Below, piece after piece: positions 15,888 through 25,395 of a stretch of 64,000 nucleotides of DNA. Every line of letters starts with the position of its first letter. Within the stretch, counting starts at the first letter, position 1. Source of the DNA: Nitrospira sp. (GTDB lineage Bacteria; Nitrospirota; Nitrospiria; Nitrospirales; Nitrospiraceae); contig BQWY01000001.1 of NCBI GenBank assembly GCA_036984305.1, positions 3,927,501-3,991,500 on the forward strand, in the 5' to 3' direction. The notes beneath the pieces are model-generated. The model worked only from the letters and a program-made list of their open reading frames with translations. It was not told the DNA's origin and ran no database searches. The translations under genes were made by a program, and so were the position numbers.

Positions 15888-18263
15888 TTATCTCCGGGTA
15901 TGGTAAGGCCATTGCCATTCTCGGATCTCCGTGAGGTCTTGGCCGTAGCGGGTAATGTATTCGTGATGTTCAATGAGCTTGTCCCGCAGGTGCTGCTTGA
16001 GATGTGCCGCTCGGGAACCCAGCGTCGGAACCCGGTCGATCACATCGCATACGAGATGAAACCGGTCGAGATCGTTCCTCACGACCATGTCAAACGGCGT
16101 GGTCGTGGTCCCCTCTTCCTTATAGCCACGCACGTGGAGGTTCGGATGGTTGGTTCGGCGGTATGTCAACCGGTGGATGAGCCACGGGTATCCGTGATAG
16201 GCGAAAATCACGGGCTTGTCCCGCGTAAACAGGGTATCGAACTCCCGGTTGGACAGGCCGTGCGGATGTTCTTCCTCGGGCTGCAGCGTCATGAGATCCA
16301 CGACGTTGAGGGTTCGGACTTTCAACTCCGGCAAGTGGCGGCGCAAAAGATCGACGGCCGCCAACGTTTCCGTGGTCGGCACGTCTCCCGCGCACGCCAT
16401 CACGACGTCAGGATCCCCGTCGACGTCGTTGCTCGCCCATTCAAAGATGCCGATGCCCGCGGTGCAATGTTTGATCGCGGCATCCATGTCAAGCCACTGC
16501 GGCTGCGGTTGCTTGCCCGCGATGATGATATTGATGAAATTTTTCGAGCGCAGGCACCAGTCCGCCACGTAGAGCAATGAATTCGCGTCCGGCGCCAAGA
16601 ACACACGAATGATATCCGCCTTCTTGTTCATGGCAAGGTCGATGAAACCGGGATCCTGGTGGGAAAAGCCGTTGTGATCTTGCCGCCAGACATGGGACGT
16701 CAGCAAGTAGTTCAGCGAGGCGATAGGCCGCCGCCACGGTATTTCCTTCGTGGTGACCTTGAGCCATTTGGCATGCTGGTTGAACATGGAATCGACGATA
16801 TGCACAAACGCCTCGTAGCAGGAGAACAATCCGTGGCGGCCGGTCAGAAGATAGCCCTCCAACCAACCCTGACACGTATGCTCGGACAATATCTCCATGA
16901 CGCGTCCGCTCGGAGACAAGTGATCATCCGACTCCACGGTGTTTGCCACCCACCTGCGATCGGTCGCCTCAAACAACGCACCCAACCGATTGGAAGCCGT
17001 TTCATCCGGGCCGAAGACGCGGAAGTTGCAGTGCTCGACATTGAGCTTCATGACGTCCCGAAGATAGCCGCCCAAGACGCGTGTGGCTTCGCCGGTCTTT
17101 TCTCCCGGTTCCGCCACGTTGAGGGCGTAGTCCCGGAAGTCCGGCAAACGCAGATCTTTCAGCAGGAGGCCTCCGTTCGCGCGGGGATTGGCACCCATGC
17201 GGCGGGCCCCCTCCGGAGCCAATGCCTTGAGCTCCGACCGAAGCGTGCCGCTCCGGTCGAATAGTTCTTCGGGATGGTAACTGCGCAGCCAGGCCTCCAG
17301 CATGGCGAGGTGTTCCGGCTTCGACGCCAATTCGGCCAACGGAACTTGGTGCGACCGCCAATGCCCTTCGGTCGGCTTGCCGTCCACCGACTTCGGGCCG
17401 GTCCATCCCTTTGGCGTGATCAGGACAATCATGGGCCATCGCGGACGTCTCGTGAGCTTCTTCCCTCGAGCCTCTTGCTGGATCGCGCGAATGCGCTGCA
17501 CCACGCGGTCCAGCGTGGCGGCCATCAACTCGTGCATGTGCACCGGCTCATGTCCCTCGACCACGAGCGGCTCGTAACCGTAGCCGGTGAACAGTTGCTC
17601 CAGTTCGTCACGGCCGATGCGCGCGAGAATGGTAGGATTGGCGATTTTGTAGCCGTTGAGATGCAGGATCGGCAGCACGGCGCCATCCGTGCTTGGATTC
17701 AAGAACTTGTTAGAGTGCCATGCCGTTGCGAGCGGCCCCGTCTCCGCTTCCCCGTCACCGACCACGCAGGTCGCAATCAAGTCCGGATTGTCGAACACGG
17801 CACCGAACGCGTGCGCCAGCGAGTAGCCCAGTTCCCCGCCCTCATTGATCGATCCCGGCGTCTCCGGCGCGGCGTGGCTGGGAATTCCACCGGGGAAGGA
17901 GAACTGGCGGAACAACCGCCGCATCCCCTCCTCATCCTGCGACGCGCTCGGGTACAGCTCACTGTAGGTACCTTCAAGGTACGTACTTGCTACCATTGCG
18001 GGTCCGCCGTGGCCTGGACCGCAAACATAGATCATGTCGAGATCGAACTTCTTGATGACCCGGTTGAGATGGGTATAGACGAAGTTCAATCCGGGGGTGG
18101 TGCCCCAATGGCCTAGCAAGCGGGGTTTGACATGGTCCAACGTAAGCGGCTGCTTGAGCAACGGGTTGTCGATCAAATAGATCTGTCCAACCGAGAGGTA
18201 GTTGGCAGCCCTCCAGTACGCATTGATACCGGCGAGCTCCGCCTCACTCAATGTCGGCTCCAT
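15888..18263 (-). CDS. xfp: phosphoketolase
   Basis: 791 residues, the normal length for bacterial phosphoketolases, from ATG 18263 with ATAGGAGGAG upstream. Signatures: [60 protein letters not shown] and the thiamine diphosphate motif [20 protein letters not shown]. It splits xylulose-5-phosphate and/or fructose-6-phosphate to acetyl-phosphate plus triose or tetrose phosphate. The acetate kinase gene 87 nt upstream fits an ATP-yielding or acetyl-CoA-supplying pathway. Whether it is dual-specific cannot be told from sequence. Confidence 0.95.
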   Translation of the reverse strand: MEPTLSEAELAGINAYWRAANYLSVGQIYLIDNPLLKQPLTLDHVKPRLLGHWGTTPGLNFVYTHLNRVIKKFDLDMIYVCGPGHGGPAMVASTYLEGTYSELYPSASQDEEGMRRLFRQFSFPGGIPSHAAPETPGSINEGGELGYSLAHAFGAVFDNPDLIATCVVGDGEAETGPLATAWHSNKFLNPSTDGAVLPILHLNGYKIANPTILARIGRDELEQLFTGYGYEPLVVEGHEPVHMHELMAATLDRVVQRIRAIQQEARGKKLTRRPRWPMIVLITPKGWTGPKSVDGKPTEGHWRSHQVPLAELASKPEHLAMLEAWLRSYHPEELFDRSGTLRSELKALAPEGARRMGANPRANGGLLLKDLRLPDFRDYALNVAEPGEKTGEATRVLGGYLRDVMKLNVEHCNFRVFGPDETASNRLGALFEATDRRWVANTVESDDHLSPSGRVMEILSEHTCQGWLEGYLLTGRHGLFSCYEAFVHIVDSMFNQHAKWLKVTTKEIPWRRPIASLNYLLTSHVWRQDHNGFSHQDPGFIDLAMNKKADIIRVFLAPDANSLLYVADWCLRSKNFINIIIAGKQPQPQWLDMDAAIKHCTAGIGIFEWASNDVDGDPDVVMACAGDVPTTETLAAVDLLRRHLPELKVRTLNVVDLMTLQPEEEHPHGLSNREFDTLFTRDKPVIFAYHGYPWLIHRLTYRRTNHPNLHVRGYKEEGTTTTPFDMVVRNDLDRFHLVCDVIDRVPTLGSRAAHLKQHLRDKLIEHHEYITRYGQDLTEIREWQWPYHTRR

Positions 18264-18346
18264 CGCGACACTCCTCCTATCGTATGCAGTGCGGTCCGTT
18301 GCTCGGGCCGGCATGCTGTACATTCGCAGTTGCAGGATCCTCGATC

Positions 18347-18364
18347 GGGGTCACGACCGACCCC
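18347..18364 (-). terminator. GC hairpin at the acetate kinase end
   Basis: GGGGTC, a 6-base loop, then GACCCC: a perfect 6-bp stem overlapping the ackA stop codon, 83 nt before the phosphoketolase start. There is no clear U run, so it may modulate read-through to xfp rather than end transcription. Confidence 0.3.
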
Positions 18365-19598
18365 GCTTCAGACACATGACGGTCGCACGCGCGATCTCGA
18401 ACTCCTCGTCGACACCCGCCACATAACACGCGATGGGCGACGCCGGTGTACTGACGCAGACCGCTTCGCCAGCTCCAACCCCTACCGTCTCATCATTTCG
18501 AGTCTGGTCCAGTTCGATCCCCAGCCCCCCGAGCCCCTCGCACACCTTGGCTCGGATGGAGGGCGCATGGGCGCCGATGCCGCCCCCGAAGACAACGGCA
18601 TCGGCGCCTCCCAGCACGGCCAAATAGGCGCCCACGTATTTCGTGATCCGATAGCAAAAGACCTCGATGGCGAGGGCCGCGCGGGAATCGGGGTCGCGCA
18701 CGGCGTGGTCCCGCAGCTCCCGCATGTCATGAGACACGCCGGAGAGGCCCAGTAAACCCGACCGTTCGTTCAATCCGCGCTCGACCGCTTCAAGCGACAG
18801 TCCTTCGCGGCGGGCGAGGTATCCGACGAGGGCGGGATCGAGATCGCCCGATCGCGTCCCCATGACCAATCCTTCCAGCGGCGTAAAGCCCATGGACGTG
18901 TCGACCGACCGTCCACGGTCGATAGCCGCCGCGGAGCAGCCGTTGCCCAACTGCAACGTGATAAGCCGCAGCTCTCCGGGCGAACGCTTCGCCGCGGCCG
19001 CGCAAGCGGCCGTCAAGGAGGCATGCGCGATCCCATGGAATCCGTAACGATGGATGCCATGCTTCCGCGCAAGGTCCAAATCGAGCGCATACGTGGCGGC
19101 CCGTGGCGGCAGAGTTCGGTGAAAGCCGGTGTCGAAGACGGCCACCATCGGCATGTCCGCTCCAAATACGGAACGGGCCCCCTCAATGCCGGCCAGACAA
19201 CCGGGATTGTGCAAGGGCGCCAATGCGACGAGATCATGGATGGCGTTCACGACCGTCTCGTCGATGACAACGGGCTCCTGAAAACGTTCACCCCCATGGA
19301 CCACGCGATGACCGATGGCATCCAGACAGAGCGTACGACCATTCGAAGCGTAACAGGTCTCCAGACTCTTCAACATCCACCGGACAGCTTGGGTGTGGGA
19401 TTGTATCGATCGAGGTTCGTGAGAGACCCGCTCCCCGTCGGAGAGAAATGCGAGACGAGCCTGGGGGCCGATTTCCTCGACGGCGCCTTCGTCCCGGACT
19501 CGCGCGAACCGAGCTTCGGTGCCGCCGGCAGTCTCGCCGACTGCGACGACTTTAAACTTAACCGACGAACTCCCGCTATTGAGCGCGAGTATGTTCAT
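18351..19598 (-). CDS. ackA: acetate kinase
   Basis: 415 residues, typical length. Family signatures: NSGSSSVKFK near the N-terminus, GHRVVHGGERF, FDTGFHRTLP, YGFHGIAHASL, LGNGCSAAAIDRGRSVDTSM and TRSGDLDPALVGYL. Interconverts acetyl-phosphate and acetate with ATP. Paired with phosphoketolase, it allows ATP from sugar phosphates or acetate activation. The sequence before the ATG lacks a strong ribosome site; GAGG occurs about 30 nt upstream. Confidence 0.95.
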   Translation of the reverse strand: MNILALNSGSSSVKFKVVAVGETAGGTEARFARVRDEGAVEEIGPQARLAFLSDGERVSHEPRSIQSHTQAVRWMLKSLETCYASNGRTLCLDAIGHRVVHGGERFQEPVVIDETVVNAIHDLVALAPLHNPGCLAGIEGARSVFGADMPMVAVFDTGFHRTLPPRAATYALDLDLARKHGIHRYGFHGIAHASLTAACAAAAKRSPGELRLITLQLGNGCSAAAIDRGRSVDTSMGFTPLEGLVMGTRSGDLDPALVGYLARREGLSLEAVERGLNERSGLLGLSGVSHDMRELRDHAVRDPDSRAALAIEVFCYRITKYVGAYLAVLGGADAVVFGGGIGAHAPSIRAKVCEGLGGLGIELDQTRNDETVGVGAGEAVCVSTPASPIACYVAGVDEEFEIARATVMCLKRGRS

Positions 19599-19788
19599 CG
19601 CACGGGAGGTCCCGCTCGGAGGTTCCTCCCCTTAAGGCGCAGCGGCGGATCGCACGCAGCGATGCGGATACGCGGCGCCCCGCTCTTTGAAGAGCTGTGC
19701 GGCTGCATCGACACGGATCACCTCATGCTCGCAGTTGGATGCCAACGGCGCCTTGCACAACGATCGGAGGATCAGCATACAACGCCGG

Positions 19789-20088
19789 TCAGTACACGAC
19801 AGCCGGGCGTTTCTCAGCGATCACCAACATCAATCGGCGATGCCGAAGCGGTCGTTCCGGATCCCTCGTGTAATGGGATAAATCCTCTGACACCTCGGTC
19901 CGACTGAGCGGCATCGACACGTGCTGACGCATATGGGGGACGCGGGTCTCGATCGACAGATCGACCATGACGTCATTGCAGCCGGTCACCTCGGCACTGA
20001 GGTCACTCTCGTCGAGGAAATTCACCGTCACCCGTTCCTCCGGGTCGATCCAAGGGCGGATCTTTTCCACTTTCTCCTCATTGGTCAT
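19789..20088 (-). CDS. small conserved protein, function unknown
   Basis: 99 residues from ATG 20088, with CTGGAGGAG 6 nt upstream. It is acidic with a possible strand-rich core: ERVTVNFLDESDLSAEVTGC and DVMVDLSIETRVPHMRQHVS. One Cys. No signal peptide or membrane segment. It sits between a small membrane protein and acetate kinase on the same strand. Not recognised. Confidence 0.65.
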   Translation of the reverse strand: MTNEEKVEKIRPWIDPEERVTVNFLDESDLSAEVTGCNDVMVDLSIETRVPHMRQHVSMPLSRTEVSEDLSHYTRDPERPLRHRRLMLVIAEKRPAVVY

Positions 20089-20157
20089 GCTCTCCTCCAG
20101 TTTCCACCATCGTACCACCCGCCGCGATCCGTCGGGCAGCGAACCGACACCTTCGAC

Positions 20158-20415
20158 CTACTTGGCCAATCGGCCTGCCAGCACGTTATAGAGCCAGGCA
20201 AAAATCGCTCCGCCAATCAGCCCGTCGGCAAACCCCCACGCGAGCCCGATCACGCTCCCGCTCGGGCTCACATTATACCCGCGATAGACATGTCCGATGA
20301 AGGTCGCCTCTCCGGTCATTCCTTCAAAGGCCATGATCCACCAGGTGAGCAAGAGGAGACCGGGGCCCCAAATGAGACCACAAGTCAGTGCGAAGGCCTT
20401 CACGTTCAGATGCAT
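20158..20415 (-). CDS. two-TM small membrane protein, phage-holin-like family
   Basis: 85 residues from ATG 20415. Two membrane helices: about 7-28 (FALTCGLIWGPGLLLLTWWI) and about 57-78 (GLAWGFADGLIGGAIFAWLY), separated by VYRGYNVSPSGSV. This pattern is found in small proteins annotated as holins in many non-phage genomes. Nothing phage-like is nearby, so a housekeeping membrane role is likely. The ribosome site is weak. Confidence 0.68.
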   Translation of the reverse strand: MHLNVKAFALTCGLIWGPGLLLLTWWIMAFEGMTGEATFIGHVYRGYNVSPSGSVIGLAWGFADGLIGGAIFAWLYNVLAGRLAK

Positions 20416-20452
20416 GCGATTCACCCTGTGGAGAACCGGGCTCGGCCGGTTG

Positions 20453-21004
20453 CTATCTTCGTGCCGCACGTTTGGTCTTCTCGGCAGCGTCCGGACCTCT
20501 CCAGTCGACACGGATCAGCATGTCGCGATGAGCCCAATGATACGTGACATGACCTTTAAAAGCTTTGACTAATTCACGCCCGATGCGCTGAGCCAGCCGG
20601 TCGGTCGTGGTTTGCACTTCGAGATTGGTGCGGCGCCGTGTTGACTTCATGACCCGATCCAATGGATTCACCAACATGAGGCGCGACTCCACGTGGGTAA
20701 TCAACCCCCGGATGTCCGCGTCATGTGCGGGAAGGTCCGCCCAGGTCAACGTGACGATGCCCTCCGGGTATTGGTCACGGATCTTTTGACACGCAGGGCA
20801 TATGATGCCCTGGCTACCTGGTGTGGCCGCGAGTGTGCGGGCTTCGTCCGGATCGAAGTACCAGCGCTTCTTCGCGTAAATGACGCGGCATGTGCGACAC
20901 CATGCAACGCCTTTGGGCGCCTTGCGCATCGCATACGGATCTTGATTGGGATACTCTTTTTTCTTGTAGGACGTTGAATAGCGCTGACCTCGTCTGGTGC
21001 TCAT
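20453..21004 (-). CDS. BCAM0308-like zinc-ribbon protein
   Basis: 183 residues from ATG 21004. Two Cys pairs, WCRTCRVIY (about residues 36-39) and IICPACQKIRDQYPEG (about 69-72), form a zinc ribbon. The rest resembles a NMD3-like or ribosome-associated fold, with HDADIRGLITHVESRLM and TTTDRLAQRIGRELVKAFKG. The basic N- and C-termini suggest RNA binding. The function is not established. Family assignment is from recollection of this motif order. Confidence 0.72.
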   Translation of the reverse strand: MSTRRGQRYSTSYKKKEYPNQDPYAMRKAPKGVAWCRTCRVIYAKKRWYFDPDEARTLAATPGSQGIICPACQKIRDQYPEGIVTLTWADLPAHDADIRGLITHVESRLMLVNPLDRVMKSTRRRTNLEVQTTTDRLAQRIGRELVKAFKGHVTYHWAHRDMLIRVDWRGPDAAEKTKRAARR

Positions 21005-21087
21005 GAAGACCTCTTTTTCGCTGTACGGTCCCGACACAGGTCTCATCGTTGCCGCGCACTTCACCGGGTTCGCGTCTTCACGCGTTT

Positions 21088-21453
21088 CTATTGGGCGAGG
21101 GATCGGATGTAGCGAACAACGTCATAGCGGTCCAGTTCCGAGAGCGCCCAGTTCCATGCCCCCATGGCCGTTCCCGGCTTGCCTCCATGAATGAGGCTCA
21201 CCAATTCGGCATCCGATCTCCCCTGCACCGCCCCACCGGTCAAATCCGCGGGCGGCGGAGTCACTTGGTCATACCCGCTTCCATTTCCCGACACGCCATG
21301 ACAGAACTGGCAATGGCGCTCGTAGAGATGCTTTCCCTTGTACCAATCGTAGTAGGCGCCCAACGCATCGTCGGGACGCATCGGTTCGGCCGCGTGACTC
21401 ACCATGGAAAGCCACATCCCCATGAGTACGATACCAATGGTGGCGGATTTCAT
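21088..21453 (-). CDS. monohaem cytochrome c
   Basis: 121 residues from ATG 21453. Signal peptide ends near residue 22. Haem motif CQFCHGVSGNG (about residue 48), DQVTPPPADLTGG, Met region GGKPGTAMGAWNWAL and helix LDRYDVVRYIRSLAQ. The ribosome site is weak (AGGCGAAG). Divergent from the membrane protease gene over a 445-nt gap. Probably an electron carrier of the same family as 36709-37053 and 50356-50760. Confidence 0.86.
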   Translation of the reverse strand: MKSATIGIVLMGMWLSMVSHAAEPMRPDDALGAYYDWYKGKHLYERHCQFCHGVSGNGSGYDQVTPPPADLTGGAVQGRSDAELVSLIHGGKPGTAMGAWNWALSELDRYDVVRYIRSLAQ

Positions 21454-21898
21454 AGCGTAGCTTCGCCTGTTCCAGTCCAGCCCTGTCGCTCCTCCTCTCC
21501 ATACAGCGCAATCATCGTGCCATGAGGCTGCTCCCTCGACTCTTCCGAGCCACCTCAATTTATTGAAACACAACATTTCTCTGCGCCCTGCCGCTCGCCG
21601 AGTCACGGCAAAAGTCCCCAGCCTAGCCATCCTGCTGTTGCAAGACGCCCCACACAGCCACGCGGGGACTGTCCGGGATCCTTCGGAGCGGGAGTTCTTC
21701 GCGCTAAGAGATAAAAGGAGGGGACGCGAGCTCATCGGGGCGCTACGACTCGGGCGCGCCCATGAAAATCTTGTTATGGTATCGGGAGAGTTCGATGTGC
21801 ACATGGTGGAAGTGCCATCCTGAGTTGAGCCTGGTGGGATTCCGGGCGCGCGACTTGTGTGGAAGAGTCGTCGCCCGGATCCTTCAGTCGAGGAGGCT
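21454..21898. other. divergent intergenic region
   Basis: 445 bases between divergently oriented cytochrome and protease genes, so promoters for both should lie here. No convincing -35/-10 pair or operator was recognised, and no frame looks coding. Confidence 0.4.
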
Positions 21899-23032
21899 AT
21901 GATCGGAAAACAGGTGACGCTGTTCGAAGTCCTGGGCTTCAAGATTCAATTGGACTTCAGTTGGATCTTTCTCGCCCTCCTCGTGACGTGGTCCTTGGCG
22001 ATCGGATATTTCCCGGCTTACTACCTCGGTTTGGAGACCTCGACCTATTGGTGGATGGGTGCAGTCGGGGCGGTCGGCCTGTTCGGATCGTTGATCTTCC
22101 ATGAATTGGCCCACTCGCTCGTCGCGCGGCGGTACGGACTGCCCATTCGTTCGATCACCCTGTTCATCTTCGGCGGGGTCGCGCAAATGGACGAGGAACC
22201 ACCGAATCCCAAGACGGAACTGTTGATGGCCGCCGCGGGCCCGATTTCAAGTTTCGTGCTCAGTGCCGCGTTCTACGCAACGTTCGATCTCGCGTATCGG
22301 GTTCAAGCACCGCTATCGTGGCTCGGCATCGTGGGGTACTTGGCATTCGTGAATCTGCTGCTGGGAGCCTTTAATCTGCTCCCGGCCTTTCCGCTGGACG
22401 GAGGTCGGGTCCTGCGCGCCGCACTCTGGTATTGGAAGAAGGATCTGAGAGAAGCGACCCGGTCGGCGTCTCGGATCGGCTCCATCTCCGGCATGCTCCT
22501 CATGTTTTCAGGAATCTTTCACATACTGATGGCGAACTTCGTCACGGGTGTCTGGTGGTTCGTGATGGGTCTCTTTCTGCGCGGCGCGGCCCGGGCGTCC
22601 TACTACCAGACGATCGCGCGCACGGCGCTCGGAGGAACGCCCATCCGGAACTTCATGACGCCAAACCCCGTCACGGTCGCCGAGGATCTGTCCATCGCCG
22701 CCCTTGTCGAAGAACACTTTTATCGATCTCATCACGACCTGTATCCCGTCATGCGAGACTCGCATCTCGTCGGATTGATCACGCCCAAACAGGTGGCGAC
22801 GGTCCCCAAAGATCAGTGGATGCGGTTGACCGTCGCCGAACTGACCCTGCCGCTCACGGCGGACAATACGATCGACGTTGACACGGACGCGCTGGCCGCG
22901 TTGACGATCATGAACCGAACCGGGAGCAGCCGGCTTTTGATCACGGAGGGCGAGCGTCTTGTCGGCATCGTAGCCTTGAAAGACCTGCTCAAACTGCTCT
23001 CGCTGAAGCTCGAACTGGAGGACAGACGATAA
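21899..23032 (+). CDS. membrane site-2 protease (M50) with CBS pair
   Basis: 377 residues from ATG 21899, with AGGAGG 2 nt upstream. About six membrane segments; the zinc site is FHELAHSLVARRYG (HExxH) with the second motif NLLPAFPLDGGRVLRAALW. Two CBS domains follow (about 245-300 and 315-372: PVTVAEDLSIAALVEEHFYR, NTIDVDTDALAALTIMN). Such proteases cleave membrane regulators; the CBS part senses nucleotides. It is one of two intact plus-strand genes. The target is unknown. Confidence 0.92.
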   Translation: MIGKQVTLFEVLGFKIQLDFSWIFLALLVTWSLAIGYFPAYYLGLETSTYWWMGAVGAVGLFGSLIFHELAHSLVARRYGLPIRSITLFIFGGVAQMDEEPPNPKTELLMAAAGPISSFVLSAAFYATFDLAYRVQAPLSWLGIVGYLAFVNLLLGAFNLLPAFPLDGGRVLRAALWYWKKDLREATRSASRIGSISGMLLMFSGIFHILMANFVTGVWWFVMGLFLRGAARASYYQTIARTALGGTPIRNFMTPNPVTVAEDLSIAALVEEHFYRSHHDLYPVMRDSHLVGLITPKQVATVPKDQWMRLTVAELTLPLTADNTIDVDTDALAALTIMNRTGSSRLLITEGERLVGIVALKDLLKLLSLKLELEDRR

Positions 23033-23050
23033 CCAGGCACTCGGTGCTGG
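23033..23050. terminator. possible hairpin between convergent genes
   Basis: Bases 23033-23050 form CCAG(G)CAC, TCG, GTGCTGG: a 7-bp stem with one bulge and a 3-base loop, directly after the protease stop and before the phosphatase stop. No T run follows, so a role in ending both convergent transcripts is tentative. Confidence 0.35.
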
Positions 23051-23078
23051 AACTGTTCGATTGTCTCTGGAGCCGTAT

Positions 23079-23921
23079 TCACAGACGCTTGGGCACATCC
23101 CGCAGCGTCTCGAGGTAGGATTCCGGGATCGCGGCTAGAATGGCCTGATGGCACGCGCGATTTGTTGCAGCGAACCCTCTTGGATTTTTTATCTCCGCGT
23201 CATTATACCGAATCGGCTCCCCGGACAGATCGGTCAGCACGCCGCCCGCCCCTCTCAGAATCGCATCCGCCCCACAGACATCCCATTTGCTCGTGTACGT
23301 CGAAGGCTCCACGTAGGCATCGGCCAGCCCGGCGACGAGCAGACCGATTTTGGCGCCCACGCTCCCGCATGGCAGCTCGTCGAAGTGTGTCAGGCCGGCC
23401 TTAATCTTGTCGATGACGAGGTTCCGATGCGACCGTGAGACGGCCAGCCGCACGCGATTGGGCGGCGCGACGCTCGTGACCGCGGCGCGCCTGCGCTCCC
23501 CCCCGGCGATTACCCAGGCGTTTTCATCACGTGTGCCCGCATACAGCACATCCCCCACCGGCCGATAGATCACGCCGCGCTTCGGCAGACCCTCAGCGAG
23601 AAGCCCGATGATCACGGCAAACTCCCCCGTGCGACCGACGAATTCCCCGGTACCGTCCATGGGGTCGACATACCAGACACGACACTTTTGGCGAGCCTCC
23701 TCAGAGACCGGACTCTCTTCGGAGACGATCCCGTCGTCGGGAAATGCGCGAGCCAATCCGGACACGATGATTTCCTCAGCCTTCAGATCCGCATCCGTCA
23801 CCGGATCGTTTTCGCCCTTGTATCTCACTTCGAAATCGGTTTCGTACACCTCTAAGATCGCTCGGCCGGCCGCACGCGCGAGACGCGAGATCACTTCGAG
23901 CTCTTCATCCACAAAGGTCAT
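23079..23921 (-). CDS. cysQ: 3'(2'),5'-bisphosphate nucleotidase / inositol monophosphatase family
   Basis: 280 residues. Metal and phosphate motifs of the family are complete: KGENDPVTDADLKAE, VSEESP, the DPMDGTGEFV loop and the C-terminal WDVCGADAILRGAGG. CysQ removes the 3' phosphate from PAP formed in sulfate assimilation; close relatives act on inositol phosphates. The sulfur-rich window supports CysQ but the substrate cannot be fixed. Transcribed toward the protease end; a gap of 87 nt separates it from the PDH E2 end. Confidence 0.86.
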   Translation of the reverse strand: MTFVDEELEVISRLARAAGRAILEVYETDFEVRYKGENDPVTDADLKAEEIIVSGLARAFPDDGIVSEESPVSEEARQKCRVWYVDPMDGTGEFVGRTGEFAVIIGLLAEGLPKRGVIYRPVGDVLYAGTRDENAWVIAGGERRRAAVTSVAPPNRVRLAVSRSHRNLVIDKIKAGLTHFDELPCGSVGAKIGLLVAGLADAYVEPSTYTSKWDVCGADAILRGAGGVLTDLSGEPIRYNDAEIKNPRGFAATNRACHQAILAAIPESYLETLRDVPKRL

Positions 23922-24008
23922 GGCTCTCTCTTATTCCCAGTTATCGACCCGGATCGAGGACCAGGCCGCACCTTCCTGATGCCAGCCCGTCGCACCGGTG
24001 GTATCGTC

Positions 24009-25382
24009 TCACACGGCGAGCGTGAACGCTTCCAGATCGGTGAGGGTCTCGATCATCGCATTGACGAATCGCGCCGCGTCGGCTCCATCGTTCACACGAT
24101 GATCGAACCCGAAGGAAATGGGAAGCAGCAATCGCGGAACGATCTTGGGCTGGTCTCCCATAGCCTGCACCACCGGCTGCCATCGTGCGCGGCCCAGCCC
24201 AAGGATGGCCACTTCCGGATAGTTGATGATCGGCGTGAAGCTCGTTCCACCCAAGGGGCCTGGATTCGTAATCGTGAACGTGCCTCCGGTCACGTCGTCC
24301 CGGTTGACGTCGCCTCCTCGTACCCGCTCCGCCAACTGGAACAGCTCCATGGCCAGCTCACTGATACTCTTTCGGTCCACATCCCGGATGACAGGAACCA
24401 ACAGGCCACGGGGGCTATCGAGCGCGATGCCCAAATGGTAGTACCGCTTGAGGATCAACTCTTCCTGCTCCACGTCCAGCGTCGCATTGAACCGGGGATG
24501 TCGATGCAGCGCGGCCACCACCGCTTTCATGACCAGGACGGTGAGCGTGAGCTTCCCGCCTTTGGTTTCGATGTCCTTGACGTGGCGCTGTCTGAATGCC
24601 TCCAACTCCGTAATGTCCGCCACATCATTATGGGTGACGTGGGGGATCTGCGACCATGACAGCGCCATGCGCTTGGCGGTTTCCCGTCGAAGGGACCGCA
24701 AGGGCGTGCGTTCGACCTGGCCCCATTGTGAAAAATCCGGTAACGATGGCGCTTCGGTCGGGGTGGTTTGGACTTGGGGCCGATCGCGTTTGGCGCGCGT
24801 GGGCTCCCCTTTCCCTCCTTCTGGTGCGCCTCCCTCCGCAAACGCACGGACATCGGAGGTCAACACGCGCCCCTCCGCTCCGGATGGCGTGACGGCACGG
24901 AGATCGACGCCCAACTCCTGCGCCACACGCCGCGTGGCAGGGGACGCGGGGATTGGTGTCCGGCCCTGCGAAGGTTTCCGCTCGACTTCTTCTTTGGGAC
25001 GATCCTGTTCGGCACGCTTAGCCGGACGTTCCTTCGGCGCTTCCGTAGCCGATTTTTTTTCGGCTGGTTCTGATGTGTCCGCGGGACGACGCGAGGGTGG
25101 AGACTCGCGATGGGTTTTCGGAGGGGGCGTGGCGGCTTCTCCGTTCCCGTCGGAGAAGGTGAAGAGCGTCTCTCCGACGTGGATCATCTCTCCTTCCTTA
25201 ATATGGATCTGCTCGACGACGCCGCCGAACGGACTGGCCACCTCGAAGACCGCCTTGTCGGTCTCGACCTCGAGGACCTTTTGTCCTTCCGTCACCCGTG
25301 CACCCTTGTCCACCAATATCTTGACGACTTCGCCCTCGTAGATTCCCTCACCGGGATCTTGGAATGTGAACGGTCGTGTCAT
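24009..25382 (-). CDS. pdhC: dihydrolipoamide acyltransferase (E2) of pyruvate dehydrogenase
   Basis: 457 residues from ATG 25382, 13 nt after the E1 beta stop. One lipoyl domain (residues 5-78, lipoylated Lys in EVETDKAVFE), a long Pro/Glu/Arg/Ser linker (about 80-165), an E1/E3-binding domain (ATRRVAQELGVDLRAVTPSG) and a catalytic domain (from about 230) with FGFDHRVNDGADAARF. Takes acetyl from E1 to CoA. One lipoyl domain places it in the simpler Gram-positive/bacterial type. Branched-chain complexes look similar; PDH is the likeliest. Confidence 0.92.
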   Translation of the reverse strand: MTRPFTFQDPGEGIYEGEVVKILVDKGARVTEGQKVLEVETDKAVFEVASPFGGVVEQIHIKEGEMIHVGETLFTFSDGNGEAATPPPKTHRESPPSRRPADTSEPAEKKSATEAPKERPAKRAEQDRPKEEVERKPSQGRTPIPASPATRRVAQELGVDLRAVTPSGAEGRVLTSDVRAFAEGGAPEGGKGEPTRAKRDRPQVQTTPTEAPSLPDFSQWGQVERTPLRSLRRETAKRMALSWSQIPHVTHNDVADITELEAFRQRHVKDIETKGGKLTLTVLVMKAVVAALHRHPRFNATLDVEQEELILKRYYHLGIALDSPRGLLVPVIRDVDRKSISELAMELFQLAERVRGGDVNRDDVTGGTFTITNPGPLGGTSFTPIINYPEVAILGLGRARWQPVVQAMGDQPKIVPRLLLPISFGFDHRVNDGADAARFVNAMIETLTDLEAFTLAV

Positions 25383-25395
25383 GGTTAGGTGTTCC